Source of the DNA: Dyella sp. C9
Lineage (GTDB): Bacteria; Pseudomonadota; Gammaproteobacteria; Xanthomonadales; Rhodanobacteraceae
Reading direction: 5' to 3'
NCBI RefSeq assembly: GCF_003332825.1
Contig: NZ_QIRF01000017.1
Coordinates: 29,431-93,430 of the forward strand
DNA length: 64,000 bases
Part shown: positions 1 through 7,190 of the stretch, piece by piece
How positions within the stretch are numbered: position 1 is the stretch's first letter
Layout of the letters: every line of letters begins with the position of its first letter
Notes under the pieces: model-generated
Seen by the model: the letters and a program-made list of their open reading frames with translations, nothing else
Databases searched by the model: none
What the model was told of the DNA's origin: nothing
Position numbers and translations under genes: made by a program

Positions 1-2
1 AA

Positions 3-563
3 TCGGACTTGCGTGACCAGGTGCTGGAGCAGGTGCGCAAGATGGACGAACTGGTGGCCTACCAGCTGGCGCGTGCCGCCACCTCCGGACGGCAGACCTT
101 CGCTGCCACCGCGGTGCCGATTGCAGGCCATGCCGAAGACCTGGTGCAGAGCCTGGAGAAGGTCTACGCCGCCAAGAACGTGTTGTGCGAATTCGACATC
201 GACGACAACGCTGCGTTCTACGGCGAGCAGGGCGACCTGCTCGAGCTGATGGGCAACCTGCTGGAAAACGCCTTCAAGTGGGCACGCCATCGCGTGCTGC
301 TGGTGGTGAAGATGCGTCCCGTTGCCGGGCGCCAGCGCCCCGGCCTGTGGCTGAGCGTGGAGGACGACGGCCCCGGCATCGACGAGGACAAGATCGAGAC
401 CGTGCTGCAGCGTGGCGTGCGTGGCGACGAGCGCGTGCAGGGCCATGGCATCGGCCTGTCGATCGTGCAGGACATCGTCCGCGCCTACGGCGGCGAGTTG
501 CAGGTCGACCGCTCGCCGGAATTCAACGGCGCCCGCTTCAGCGTGAAACTGCCCCCGAGCTGA
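3..563 (+). CDS. phoQ: PhoQ-like sensor histidine kinase, C-terminal part (cut by window start)
   Basis: The reading frame is open from the window edge, so the sensor, membrane and most dimerisation segments lie outside. What remains is the end of the dimerisation helix followed by an HATPase_c domain. Counting from the TTG at 9, the N box (GNLLENAFKWA) is near residue 82, the G1 box (EDDGPGI) near 118 and the G2 box (GHGIGLSIV) near 145. The stretch FYGEQGDLLELMGNLLENA resembles the equivalent PhoQ segment more than generic kinases, so a magnesium/antimicrobial-peptide sensing PhoQ is the best guess. The partner response regulator would be upstream, outside the window. Family assignment is secure; the PhoQ label is an inference. 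Confidence 0.75.
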   Translation, partial: SDLRDQVLEQVRKMDELVAYQLARAATSGRQTFAATAVPIAGHAEDLVQSLEKVYAAKNVLCEFDIDDNAAFYGEQGDLLELMGNLLENAFKWARHRVLLVVKMRPVAGRQRPGLWLSVEDDGPGIDEDKIETVLQRGVRGDERVQGHGIGLSIVQDIVRAYGGELQVDRSPEFNGARFSVKLPPS

Positions 564-578
564 GGGTGCGCTTCCCAC

Positions 579-757
579 GTAGGAGCGCACCCTGTGCGCG
601 ACCGGATCGGAGCGGGGGCGAGGGATGAGTAGCGGGGAGTGCCAGTCCGCTCACCTGGAGCCAGCGTGCAGGCCGCGGCGGAGGCGTGGGTTTGCGCCTT
701 TGCTGCGCGTCCCTCGCTCCGCTTCGTAGGTTTTCGCACACAAGGTGCGCCCTGCAG
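579..757. repeat. REP-type palindrome pair, GTAGGAGCGC family
   Basis: A unit beginning GTAGGAGCGCACCCTGTGCG at 579-602 contains a short palindrome (GCGCACcctGTGCGC). A degenerate copy in the opposite orientation lies at 734-757 (CACAAGGTGCGCCCTGCAG). Such GTAGGAGCG-type units are well-known intergenic REPs of pseudomonads and xanthomonads and occur as facing pairs. Here the pair separates the kinase from the convergent MtfA gene. Between them, around 622-643, is a G-rich segment (GGGATGAGTAGCGGGG) that recurs near 20446. Confidence 0.6.
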
Positions 758-764
758 GGGAGGC

Positions 765-1577
765 TCAGGCCGGCGCGGGCGATGGCCCGTAATAGGCCTG
801 CAGCAGGTCGGCTACCGCGGCGTCTGCGCGGCGCAGCACCGATGGCTGCGACCAGTGCAGCTCGCTGACCACTGCAAAGAATTCGTCGGCGCTTTCCGCC
901 GCATAAGGATCGATCAGCGTGGTGCGCCCGCGCGCCACGTCGTTGGAGAGATGATCGAACGCCCGCTGGAACGCGACGATCCACTGGCGCCGCGAAATAT
1001 GCGCCGGCAGCGGCGGCACGCCGTCGGGCGGGCCATTGAGCATGTCCAGCTTGTGCGCGATCTCGTGCACGACCACGTTGAAGCCATCCCACGGCTGCTC
1101 CAGGTCGAGCTGCACATCGGCCAGGGACAGCACCAGCGGGCCGTGCTCCCAGGCTTCGCCGATCAGGACATCCTCGCCCTCGCTCACCACGCCGCTGCGC
1201 TCGTCGTGATGGCTGCGGCGCACCTTGAACTCACCCGGATACACCAGCACGTCGCGCCAGCCGTGCAACGCCTTGGGGCCTTGCTGCAACACCGGCAGGC
1301 AGGCCTGCAGCGCAATCTGCGCGCGCAGCGTGTCGGTGAGTTCGGCGCCGGCCAGGGCGTGGATGCGCTTGCGCGCCATGAACACGCCGGCCAGCCGCCG
1401 CAGCTCCTGTTGCCGCGGAATATCCAGCCGCTTCGCCAGCACGCAGCCAGCCAGGGCGCTACGCCACAGGGCTTCGTCCAACGGAGGAGGAGTGAGGTAG
1501 GCGCGGGCGCGCCGCCACCAGGACGTCGGCACGGCCGAAGCGGTTACTGGATCGAGCCTGGCAGCAACGATTGCCAA
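765..1577 (-). CDS. mtfA: MtfA-family zinc-dependent peptidase (Mlc-titration factor)
   Basis: 270 aa from the ATG at 1577. The HEIAH zinc motif is at residues 171-175 (VVVHEIAHKLDMLNG), and the downstream glutamate region PYAAESADEFFAVVSE (about 224-239) carries the third ligand. This is the MtfA arrangement. In enterobacteria MtfA binds the glucose repressor Mlc and has aminopeptidase activity; whether this bacterium has Mlc cannot be seen. The ATG overlaps the end of the upstream secreted-protein gene by 34 nt. A GTG at 1532 just before the Trp-rich segment PTSWWRRAR would remove the overlap and is an equally plausible start, since neither has a clear Shine-Dalgarno. It is convergent with the kinase. 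Confidence 0.9.
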   Translation of the reverse strand: MAIVAARLDPVTASAVPTSWWRRARAYLTPPPLDEALWRSALAGCVLAKRLDIPRQQELRRLAGVFMARKRIHALAGAELTDTLRAQIALQACLPVLQQGPKALHGWRDVLVYPGEFKVRRSHHDERSGVVSEGEDVLIGEAWEHGPLVLSLADVQLDLEQPWDGFNVVVHEIAHKLDMLNGPPDGVPPLPAHISRRQWIVAFQRAFDHLSNDVARGRTTLIDPYAAESADEFFAVVSELHWSQPSVLRRADAAVADLLQAYYGPSPAPA

Positions 1578-1864
1578 CCGAGGTTGGGATGGCGGTTGCG
1601 CTGCGGCGTAACCGGATTCGTGCCGGGGCAGTTGTCACTGCTGGACGATGCGGCAGGACCGGATGGGCTGGTGTTCTCGCGGGAGATGCCCAGGGCGTCG
1701 CCGCCGCTGCTGGCACCGCCGCCTGAGCTGTCGCGACTGCCGGAGCTGCCGTCGAAGGCATGCTGCAGGCTGCCCAGATCCTGGCCGTCCGCGTCCATGG
1801 CCGACGCAGCACCGACGCTGCCGACCCACAGAACACAGCCAATCAAGACCTTCCCGACATGCAT
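1544..1864 (-). CDS. small secreted Ser/Gly-rich protein, unknown function
   Basis: 106 aa. The N-terminus (MHVGKVLIGCVLWVGSVGAASA) reads as a Sec signal peptide with cleavage expected around residue 22. The mature part is low-complexity, with Ser/Gly runs (GSSGSRDSSGGGASSGG) and little predicted structure. A possible ribosome site AAGGGG lies about 12 nt upstream. It is transcribed in the same direction as mtfA and overlaps its longest reading frame. No family is recognised. The signal peptide supports a real gene, but low complexity in high-GC DNA is also where false genes arise. Confidence 0.55.
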   Translation of the reverse strand: MHVGKVLIGCVLWVGSVGAASAMDADGQDLGSLQHAFDGSSGSRDSSGGGASSGGDALGISRENTSPSGPAASSSSDNCPGTNPVTPQRNRHPNLGWQSLLPGSIQ

Positions 1865-2021
1865 GGCGGCTCAACCCCTTGATCCGCAACCGAAGGGCTC
1901 GATGCTGGCAGAAACCGGCGATCCGCACCAGTGCCCCGTGAAAGCTTGCGTAGCGCCGCGAGTCCCAGAAGTCATGGGACACCGGGAGCCCCGCGGACTG
2001 CGGGAGGTTGTCGCGGCAGGC

Positions 2022-2027
2022 TAGAAT
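2022..2027 (+). promoter_or_regulatory. candidate -10 element (TAGAAT) for birA
   Basis: TAGAAT followed by CGC lies about 85 nt before the birA ATG. No convincing -35 is seen at the expected spacing. The same hexamer sits before three other genes in this window (about 3835, 5659 and 37969), which raises its credibility. Confidence 0.35.
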
Positions 2028-2110
2028 CGCCGGATGTCGCCCGCCCTTTCCCCTACAGCGTCCCTGCTTGCCCGCCCGCAAGGCGTTCCGGTTGGATCGG
2101 GCGCGTGCTG

Positions 2111-3082
2111 ATGCAGGCGCAAGAACTGCTCACCGTACTGGCGCCGGGCGAGGTGGTTTCCGGCGCCTCGCTCGCCGAGCGCGCGGGTGTGACCCGGGCC
2201 GCCATCTGGAAGCAAGTGCAGTCGCTGCGCGCCCGCGGCGTGCCGGTGGAGTCGCGCGGCACCGCCGGTTATCGCCTGCCGTGGCCGATCCAGCTGCTGC
2301 AGCTGCCCGCCTTGCGCGCGGCGCTGCCGGCCGCCACGCGCAAGCGCCTGGGAGCGCTCGAGCTGCACTGGGAGCTGGATTCCACCTCCAGCGAGATCCA
2401 GCGGCGCTGCGTTGATCTGCCCGACCTCAGCATGATCCTGGCCGAGACCCAGACCGCCGGTCGTGGCCGCCGTGGGCGCAACTGGCTGTCGCCCCCAGGC
2501 CTCAACGTCTACCTGTCCTGTCTCAAGCGCTTTGAACACGGTTTTGCCGCGCTGTCCGGGTTGTCGCTGGCGGTGGGCGTGATGGTGATGCGTGCGGTGG
2601 AGACGCTGGGCCTGCAGGGCGCCGGGCTGAAGTGGCCCAACGACGTGCTCAGTGAGGGCGGCAAGCTGGCGGGTATCCTGGTCGAGCTCAATGGCGAGTA
2701 CCAGGGCCCGTGCGCTGCGATCATCGGCGTGGGCATCAATGTGCGGCTCACTCCGGCCTTGCACGAACAGGCCGGGCAGCCGATCAACGACCTGGCCAGC
2801 CTGGCGGGAGGCGACGCTCCGGAGCGCAACCGCGTGGCCGCTGCGCTGATTACGGCGCTGGCCGAGGGCCTGGTGGAGTTCGAACAGCACGGCTTTGCCT
2901 CGTTTCTCAGCGAATACGCCCATTACGACCTGTTGCGGGACCGGGCGCTGCGTATACAGGGTGCACTGGGCGAAATGGACGGTGTGGGTGCGGGTGTGGA
3001 TGCACGCGGCGCGCTGCTGCTGCACACCCACGATGGCCTGCGCGTGCTCGACAGTGCCGATGTCACGGTGCGCCCCGCATGA
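2111..3082 (+). CDS. birA: bifunctional biotin--[acetyl-CoA-carboxylase] ligase / biotin repressor
   Basis: 323 aa. The first 60 residues form a winged helix (LAERAGVTRAAIWKQVQSLRARG), so this is the repressor-type enzyme rather than a ligase-only form. The catalytic domain has the biotin-adenylate loop GRGRRGR at 117-123 and KWPND at 174-178 followed by GKLAGILVE. It activates biotin with ATP and transfers it to the biotin carboxyl carrier protein; the apo form is expected to repress biotin synthesis genes. The ATG at 2111 matches the family N-terminus; a GTG two codons earlier is possible. The stop overlaps the coaX start (ATGA), so the two cofactor genes are co-transcribed. Confidence 0.95.
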   Translation: MQAQELLTVLAPGEVVSGASLAERAGVTRAAIWKQVQSLRARGVPVESRGTAGYRLPWPIQLLQLPALRAALPAATRKRLGALELHWELDSTSSEIQRRCVDLPDLSMILAETQTAGRGRRGRNWLSPPGLNVYLSCLKRFEHGFAALSGLSLAVGVMVMRAVETLGLQGAGLKWPNDVLSEGGKLAGILVELNGEYQGPCAAIIGVGINVRLTPALHEQAGQPINDLASLAGGDAPERNRVAAALITALAEGLVEFEQHGFASFLSEYAHYDLLRDRALRIQGALGEMDGVGAGVDARGALLLHTHDGLRVLDSADVTVRPA

Positions 3083-3837
3083 GACTGCTGCTGGACCTGG
3101 GTAATACGCGCCTGAAATGGGCGCTGCGCGATGGCGATCGCTGGTACGCGCAGGGCGCGGTGAGCTGGCAGGACGACGTGGCGCTGGCGCTTCACCAGGC
3201 CTGGCGTGATGTGCCCGTGCCGCACGATGCCTTTGGGGCCTCGGTGGTGAATGGCGATCGCGAGGCGCTGATCGCCGCCGTGGTGGTGGCCAGCTTTGCC
3301 CGCGAGCCGCACTGGCTGCGCACGCCTGCGGAAGCCTGTGGCGTGCGCAACGCCTATGGTGAACCTGGACGGCTCGGCGTGGATCGCTTCCTGGCCATGG
3401 TGGCCGCGCACGCCGAAGGCCTGGCACCCTGCGTGCTGGCAGGTGCAGGCACCGCGCTGACGCTGGATGCACTGGATGCCGACGGCCAGCATCTGGGCGG
3501 CTTGATCGCCCCCGGCCCGCAGCTGATGCAGCAGGCCCTGCTGGGCGCCACCACGCGCGTGCAGGTCGAGCGCCCCGGTGTGGTGCTCGATGCCGCCGAC
3601 AACACGCCCGATGCCGTGGCGTCGGGTTGCTGGCAGGCGGCGGCGGCATTGATCGAGCGGTTCGTCGCGCGCATGGCACCCTCGCTGGGCGGTGCGCCCA
3701 CGCTGGTGCTGGGTGGCGGCGATGCCGAAGCCCTGCTTCCCCTGTTGGCCATGCCGGCCCGGCTCAGCGCGGACAGCGTGCTGCGCGGCCTTGCCGTGTG
3801 GTCGGATGCACATTTCCCCCTCGCGCCGGCTCTCTAG
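3079..3837 (+). CDS. coaX: type III pantothenate kinase
   Basis: 252 aa. Phosphorylates pantothenate, the first step of coenzyme A synthesis. The ASKHA-fold phosphate motif DLGNT is at residues 6-10, the CoaX-specific GRLGVDRF at 97-104, and a second nucleotide-binding segment AGAGTALTLD at 121-130. This last motif normally has Asp at its first position (DxGTA); here it reads AGAGTA, which also occurs in some CoaX proteins. Length is normal. Translationally coupled to birA by an ATGA overlap, an arrangement common in proteobacteria. Confidence 0.95.
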   Translation: MRLLLDLGNTRLKWALRDGDRWYAQGAVSWQDDVALALHQAWRDVPVPHDAFGASVVNGDREALIAAVVVASFAREPHWLRTPAEACGVRNAYGEPGRLGVDRFLAMVAAHAEGLAPCVLAGAGTALTLDALDADGQHLGGLIAPGPQLMQQALLGATTRVQVERPGVVLDAADNTPDAVASGCWQAAAALIERFVARMAPSLGGAPTLVLGGGDAEALLPLLAMPARLSADSVLRGLAVWSDAHFPLAPAL

Positions 3838-3840
3838 AAT
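3835..3840 (+). promoter_or_regulatory. candidate -10 element (TAGAAT) before the SPOR-protein gene
   Basis: TAGAAT overlaps the coaX stop codon and lies 34 nt before the ATG at 3874. It would give a short leader and allow expression separate from birA-coaX. No good -35 is visible. Confidence 0.35.
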
Positions 3841-3873
3841 GCCGGTTCCTGTCGTTTGCTTGACGGATCGACG

Positions 3874-4623
3874 ATGTTCCTGCGCCTGCTCTTCGTACTG
3901 CTGATCGCCCTCAATATCGCGGTAGGCGCCTGGCTGCTGCTGGGACAGGACGACGTGCACGGCCGCAGCGCGGCCGATCCTGGCGTGCCCGAACTGCACC
4001 TGCTGAGCGAACGCCCGGCGCCGCCTGCGCCTGCGGCCAGTGCACCGGCACCGGTGGCGCCGTCATCCACGCCCGCCACGGCCCCGGCTGTTTCGGCGCC
4101 GTCGCCGAGCGCGCCGGCCACCGTGGCACAGGTACCTGCATCGCCACCGCCGCCCTCGCCGCCGCGCCAGGTCACCTATACCTGCATGGCGCTGGGCCCG
4201 TTCGCCACCCAGGCCGACATGCGCAGCATGCGCAGTGCGCTGGGCAGCCAGGCCGCGCGCATGCGTCAGCGCCAGGAGCAGACCACCCAGACCTCGGGCT
4301 GGTGGGTCTACCTCCCCGGTGGCGGCAGCCGTGACAAGGCGCTGGAATTGGGCCGCCGCCTCACCGCCGCGAACGTGGGCGAATACTTCATCGTCAGCTC
4401 CGGCGACAACTCCAACACCATCTCGCTGGGCCTGTTCAAGGACCCGGCCAATGCGCGCCGCCGCCGCGACCAGGTGGTGGCCGCCGGCTTCCCCGCGCAG
4501 ATGACCGAGCGCACCGAGAGCGTGCCCGAGTACTGGCTGGACGTGGTGATGGCCGACAACGGCCGCAACGACTGGCGCAACCGCCTGCACGGGGTGGGCT
4601 CGCACAGCACCGGCTGCTTCTGA
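3874..4623 (+). CDS. membrane-anchored SPOR-domain protein
   Basis: 249 aa. One N-terminal membrane helix (residues 1-23, MFLRLLFVLLIALNIAVGAW) is followed by a Pro/Ala-rich linker (about 45-95) and a C-terminal region (about 98-230) with SPOR-like features: CMALGPFATQADM, a repeat-like GEYFIVSSGDNSNTISLG, then LFKDPANARRRRDQVVAAGF. SPOR domains bind denuded peptidoglycan at the septum, so a cell-envelope or division-site role is likely. It follows coaX, a common position for this protein in Xanthomonadales. The ATG at 3874 was chosen over an in-frame TTG at 3856 because it begins directly with the membrane helix. Confidence 0.85.
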   Translation: MFLRLLFVLLIALNIAVGAWLLLGQDDVHGRSAADPGVPELHLLSERPAPPAPAASAPAPVAPSSTPATAPAVSAPSPSAPATVAQVPASPPPPSPPRQVTYTCMALGPFATQADMRSMRSALGSQAARMRQRQEQTTQTSGWWVYLPGGGSRDKALELGRRLTAANVGEYFIVSSGDNSNTISLGLFKDPANARRRRDQVVAAGFPAQMTERTESVPEYWLDVVMADNGRNDWRNRLHGVGSHSTGCF

Positions 4624-4675
4624 ACCCCGCGCTTTGGCGCGGGCGGGGCAGGGCCTGTTAGACTCCGTCTCCTTC

Positions 4676-4751
4676 GCCGGTATAGCTCAGTTGGTAGAGC
4701 AACTGATTTGTAATCAGTAGGTCGCGGGTTCGACTCCTGCTGCCGGCACCA
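4676..4751 (+). tRNA. tRNA-Thr (anticodon TGT)
   Basis: A 76-nt cloverleaf. The acceptor GCCGGTA pairs with TGCCGGC (one G-U), followed by discriminator A and an encoded CCA. The D-arm is GCTC..GAGC, the anticodon stem ACTGA/TCAGT encloses the loop TTTGTAA, so the anticodon is TGT, and the T-arm has GGTTCGA. It reads ACA codons. It lies alone between the SPOR gene and a strong terminator. Confidence 0.98.
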
Positions 4752-4759
4752 GATCGACG

Positions 4760-4797
4760 AAAAGGCTCGCGTGGCACGCATCCACGCGAGCCTTTTT
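4760..4797 (+). terminator. rho-independent terminator after tRNA-Thr
   Basis: A 14-bp near-perfect hairpin (AAAGGCTCGCGTGG / CCACGCGAGCCTTT) with a 7-nt loop is followed by TTTTTG. It begins 9 nt after the tRNA CCA. Confidence 0.9.
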
Positions 4798-4885
4798 GCT
4801 TGGGGCGTTCGCGGGCGGGATCCCGCCCCCCACGTGCTGCGTGTCGTTGCAACCGGGTCTTCGCGCGAAGTTTCCTGCCGATGCC

Positions 4886-5374
4886 TCAGGCCACCGCCCG
4901 CACGCGAAACGCCCTGGTCGTGCGAATGGCGATGACGACGAAGACGGCCAGCACGATCAGCTGCACTGCTCCAAAGGCGGGTTTTTGTATGTCCTGCGAC
5001 AGCGATGCGAGTGCAGGCAGTTTGGCGAAGACCTGCGCGACCAGCACGAACACCAGGAAGTATTCGCTGATCACCATGCCCAGCGGGTATTGGGCGGTCC
5101 AGAAGCCGGAGCGTCCGATGGATCGCCGCGCGGCCAGCGTCCATGCGAGCACGATGAGCGCGATGGTGCCCACGGCGATGGCGGGCGTGGGGCCGTGGAA
5201 GGGGAACAGGAAGCCGGTGGCGCTGGTCAGGATGGCGGTGACGAGGAAGGTGGTTATCGCGACCGAGCGGGTGCGTCCAGACATCAGGTCGCGAATGACC
5301 ACCAGTCCCGCGACGATGGCGATGAGGCTGAGCAGGGTATGGAAGGCCGTGAACCAACCAAGTGCGGTGTGCAT
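4886..5374 (-). CDS. integral membrane protein, four predicted helices, unknown function
   Basis: 162 aa. Hydrophobic segments lie at about 5-25, 38-58, 66-84 and 102-150, the last long enough for one or two helices, with short polar loops (RDLMSGRTRS, RRSIGRSG). No catalytic motif is visible. It is a single gene convergent with the tRNA terminator. Similar small membrane proteins of unknown function are common in proteobacteria. Hydrophobicity periodicity and an ATG with consistent reading support it as real. Confidence 0.7.
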   Translation of the reverse strand: MHTALGWFTAFHTLLSLIAIVAGLVVIRDLMSGRTRSVAITTFLVTAILTSATGFLFPFHGPTPAIAVGTIALIVLAWTLAARRSIGRSGFWTAQYPLGMVISEYFLVFVLVAQVFAKLPALASLSQDIQKPAFGAVQLIVLAVFVVIAIRTTRAFRVRAVA

Positions 5375-5819
5375 GGCTGTGCTCCGATGGGGCTTTCACT
5401 GGAATGGGCGCCGGTGTCCCGCAATGCCTCCCTTCATGAGCCGGGTGGCGAGCTTGGAGCCTTGCCGACGCTGGCCACTATGCGACCGTCATCGACGTCC
5501 CAACAAGCCTCGAACGGGTACATCCCGATCCTCCTGAAAATCGTTGCCAGGGCCGCTAACACATCGCCGCCGCCTTCGTGGCCCGTCCGGCGAAAGTCGG
5601 TTCGTGGCGCAGGCCTCCGTAAGCATCGTTGTCGGGCTGACTAAGCTTCTCCGCCGGGTAGAATGGGCAGCCCCAGTGCTGAACCTGCCGTGCAAGCAGG
5701 TGCCGGCTGAAGGTGACCTTTGCCGGCGATCACGCGTTGATCGATGATAAATTTCAAATTTTTCATGGTGTTGCGGCTTGCCTTGCACTCCTGCCGTGGC
5801 GCCATCGAGGACTTCCCGC
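5375..5819. other. 445-nt intergenic region between divergent genes
   Basis: No convincing gene on either strand. It must hold the promoters of the leftward membrane protein and the rightward rhodanese gene. A TAGAAT hexamer at 5659-5664 is a candidate -10 for the rightward direction, but the TTGTCG at 5629 is 24 nt away, too far for a classic -35. A short AT-rich patch (GATAAATTTCAAATTTTTC) lies near 5745-5765, about 60 nt before the rhodanese start. Confidence 0.5.
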
Positions 5820-6230
5820 ATGCGCAATGGGGTGCTGGCCGCCGTACTTCTGTTGGTGGGGGCCAATGCGGCAATCGCCGGCGACGCGCCGCTGGCCGCG
5901 ACGCAGCTGGTGCAGGAGCAACAGGCCGGCCATGCGCCGCTGCTGCTCGACGTGCGCCACGCCGACGAATTCCGCGATGGCCACATCGCGGGCGCGCTCA
6001 ATATTCCGGTCGAGCAGCTGGCCAGCCGCGCCGGCGTGCTGGGCGTGCCGCGTGACCGGGAAATCGTGGTGTACTGCGTGTCGGGCCGTCGCGCCACGCG
6101 CGCGCAGGACATCCTGCAGGCGCTGGGCTACGGCCATGTGCGCCAGCTCGAAGGCAGCCTCAACGCCTGGCGAGACCAGCAGCTGCCGCTGGTGCGCGAG
6201 GCCGCTGCCGTAACAAGCCCACTTCACTGA
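5820..6230 (+). CDS. secreted single-domain rhodanese-like sulfurtransferase
   Basis: 136 aa. A signal peptide (residues 1-20, MRNGVLAAVLLLVGANAAIA) is followed by one rhodanese domain: LLLDVRHADEFRDGHIAGALNIP (about 41-63) and the active-site loop YCVSGRRA with Cys86. The loop length of six residues after Cys is typical of sulfurtransferases rather than phosphatases. It should act in the periplasm on thiosulfate or persulfides; the true acceptor is unknown. The start at 5820 is the one that gives a signal peptide. The arginase gene begins 9 nt downstream, so they may share a transcript although no functional link is evident. Confidence 0.88.
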   Translation: MRNGVLAAVLLLVGANAAIAGDAPLAATQLVQEQQAGHAPLLLDVRHADEFRDGHIAGALNIPVEQLASRAGVLGVPRDREIVVYCVSGRRATRAQDILQALGYGHVRQLEGSLNAWRDQQLPLVREAAAVTSPLH

Positions 6231-6239
6231 CGGGTCTCC

Positions 6240-7154
6240 ATGGTCAACAAGTCACTTTCCCTGATTGGCGTTCCCACCGATATCGGCGCGGGCCATCGCG
6301 GCGCCTCGATGGGGCCGGAAGCACTGCGCGTGGCCAACCTGGCCGCCAGGCTGGCCCGGCGCGGTCTGGACGTGGTCGATCGCGGCAACCTGCAAGGTCC
6401 GCTCAACCCCTGGCAGCCGCCGCAGGATGGCTATCGTCACCTGCCCGAAGTGGTGGCGTGGAACGAGGCCGTGCACGCGGCCGTGTACGCGGAGCTGGCC
6501 GACGGCCGCCTGCCGATCATGCTGGGTGGCGACCACTGCCTGGCAATCGGCTCGATCAGCGCGGTGGCGCGCCACTGCCGCGAGCAGGGCAAGCAGCTGC
6601 GCGTGCTGTGGCTCGACGCACACGCCGACTTCAACACCGCGCAGGTGACGCCGTCGGGCAACATCCATGGCATGCCGGTGGCCTGCCTGTGCGGCAACGG
6701 ACCGAAGGCGCTGGTGGAGCTGGGTGGCCACGTGCCCGCGACCACGCCCGACGTGTTCAGGCAGATCGGCATCCGCTCGGTCGATGAAGACGAGAAGCGC
6801 CTCGTGCGCGAAGCCAGGGTCAGCATCTTCGACATGCGCCACATCGACGAAGTGGGCATGAAGCGCACCATGGAAGAAGCGCTGGCCGGCGTGGATGACA
6901 ACACCCACCTGCACGTCAGTTTCGATGTGGATTTCCTCGACCCGACCATTGCGCCGGGCGTGGGCACCACCGTGCGCGGCGGCCCGAACTATCGCGAGGC
7001 GCAGCTGTGCATGGAGATGATTGCCGACACCGGCCGCGTCGGTTCGCTCGACATCGTCGAACTGAATCCCGCTTTCGACAAGAAGAACCAGACCGCGCGT
7101 CTGGCCGTGGATCTGGTCGAATCGCTGTTCGGCAAGTCCACCCTGATCCGCTGA
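6240..7154 (+). CDS. rocF: arginase
   Basis: 304 aa. Hydrolyses L-arginine to ornithine and urea. The binuclear manganese site is complete: GGDH at residues 96-99, DAHAD at 126-130, and SFDVDFLDP with the ligands at 229-234; the substrate-binding Glu is in DIVELNP near 274. The pattern VPTDIGAGHRGASMGP at the N-terminus is arginase rather than agmatinase. No urease or ornithine genes are in the window, so the pathway context is not visible. The start overlaps no neighbour and lacks a strong Shine-Dalgarno, which is consistent with coupling to the rhodanese 9 nt upstream. Confidence 0.93.
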   Translation: MVNKSLSLIGVPTDIGAGHRGASMGPEALRVANLAARLARRGLDVVDRGNLQGPLNPWQPPQDGYRHLPEVVAWNEAVHAAVYAELADGRLPIMLGGDHCLAIGSISAVARHCREQGKQLRVLWLDAHADFNTAQVTPSGNIHGMPVACLCGNGPKALVELGGHVPATTPDVFRQIGIRSVDEDEKRLVREARVSIFDMRHIDEVGMKRTMEEALAGVDDNTHLHVSFDVDFLDPTIAPGVGTTVRGGPNYREAQLCMEMIADTGRVGSLDIVELNPAFDKKNQTARLAVDLVESLFGKSTLIR

Positions 7155-7190
7155 AAAACCCACCTTCAACAACACCAAGAACGAGAGACC

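Noticed and set aside
1931..2110. N-terminal extension of birA by 60 codons
   Set aside because: The added residues are Arg/Pro-rich and precede the winged helix; the family N-terminus begins at 2111, and a promoter-like TAGAAT lies inside the extension.
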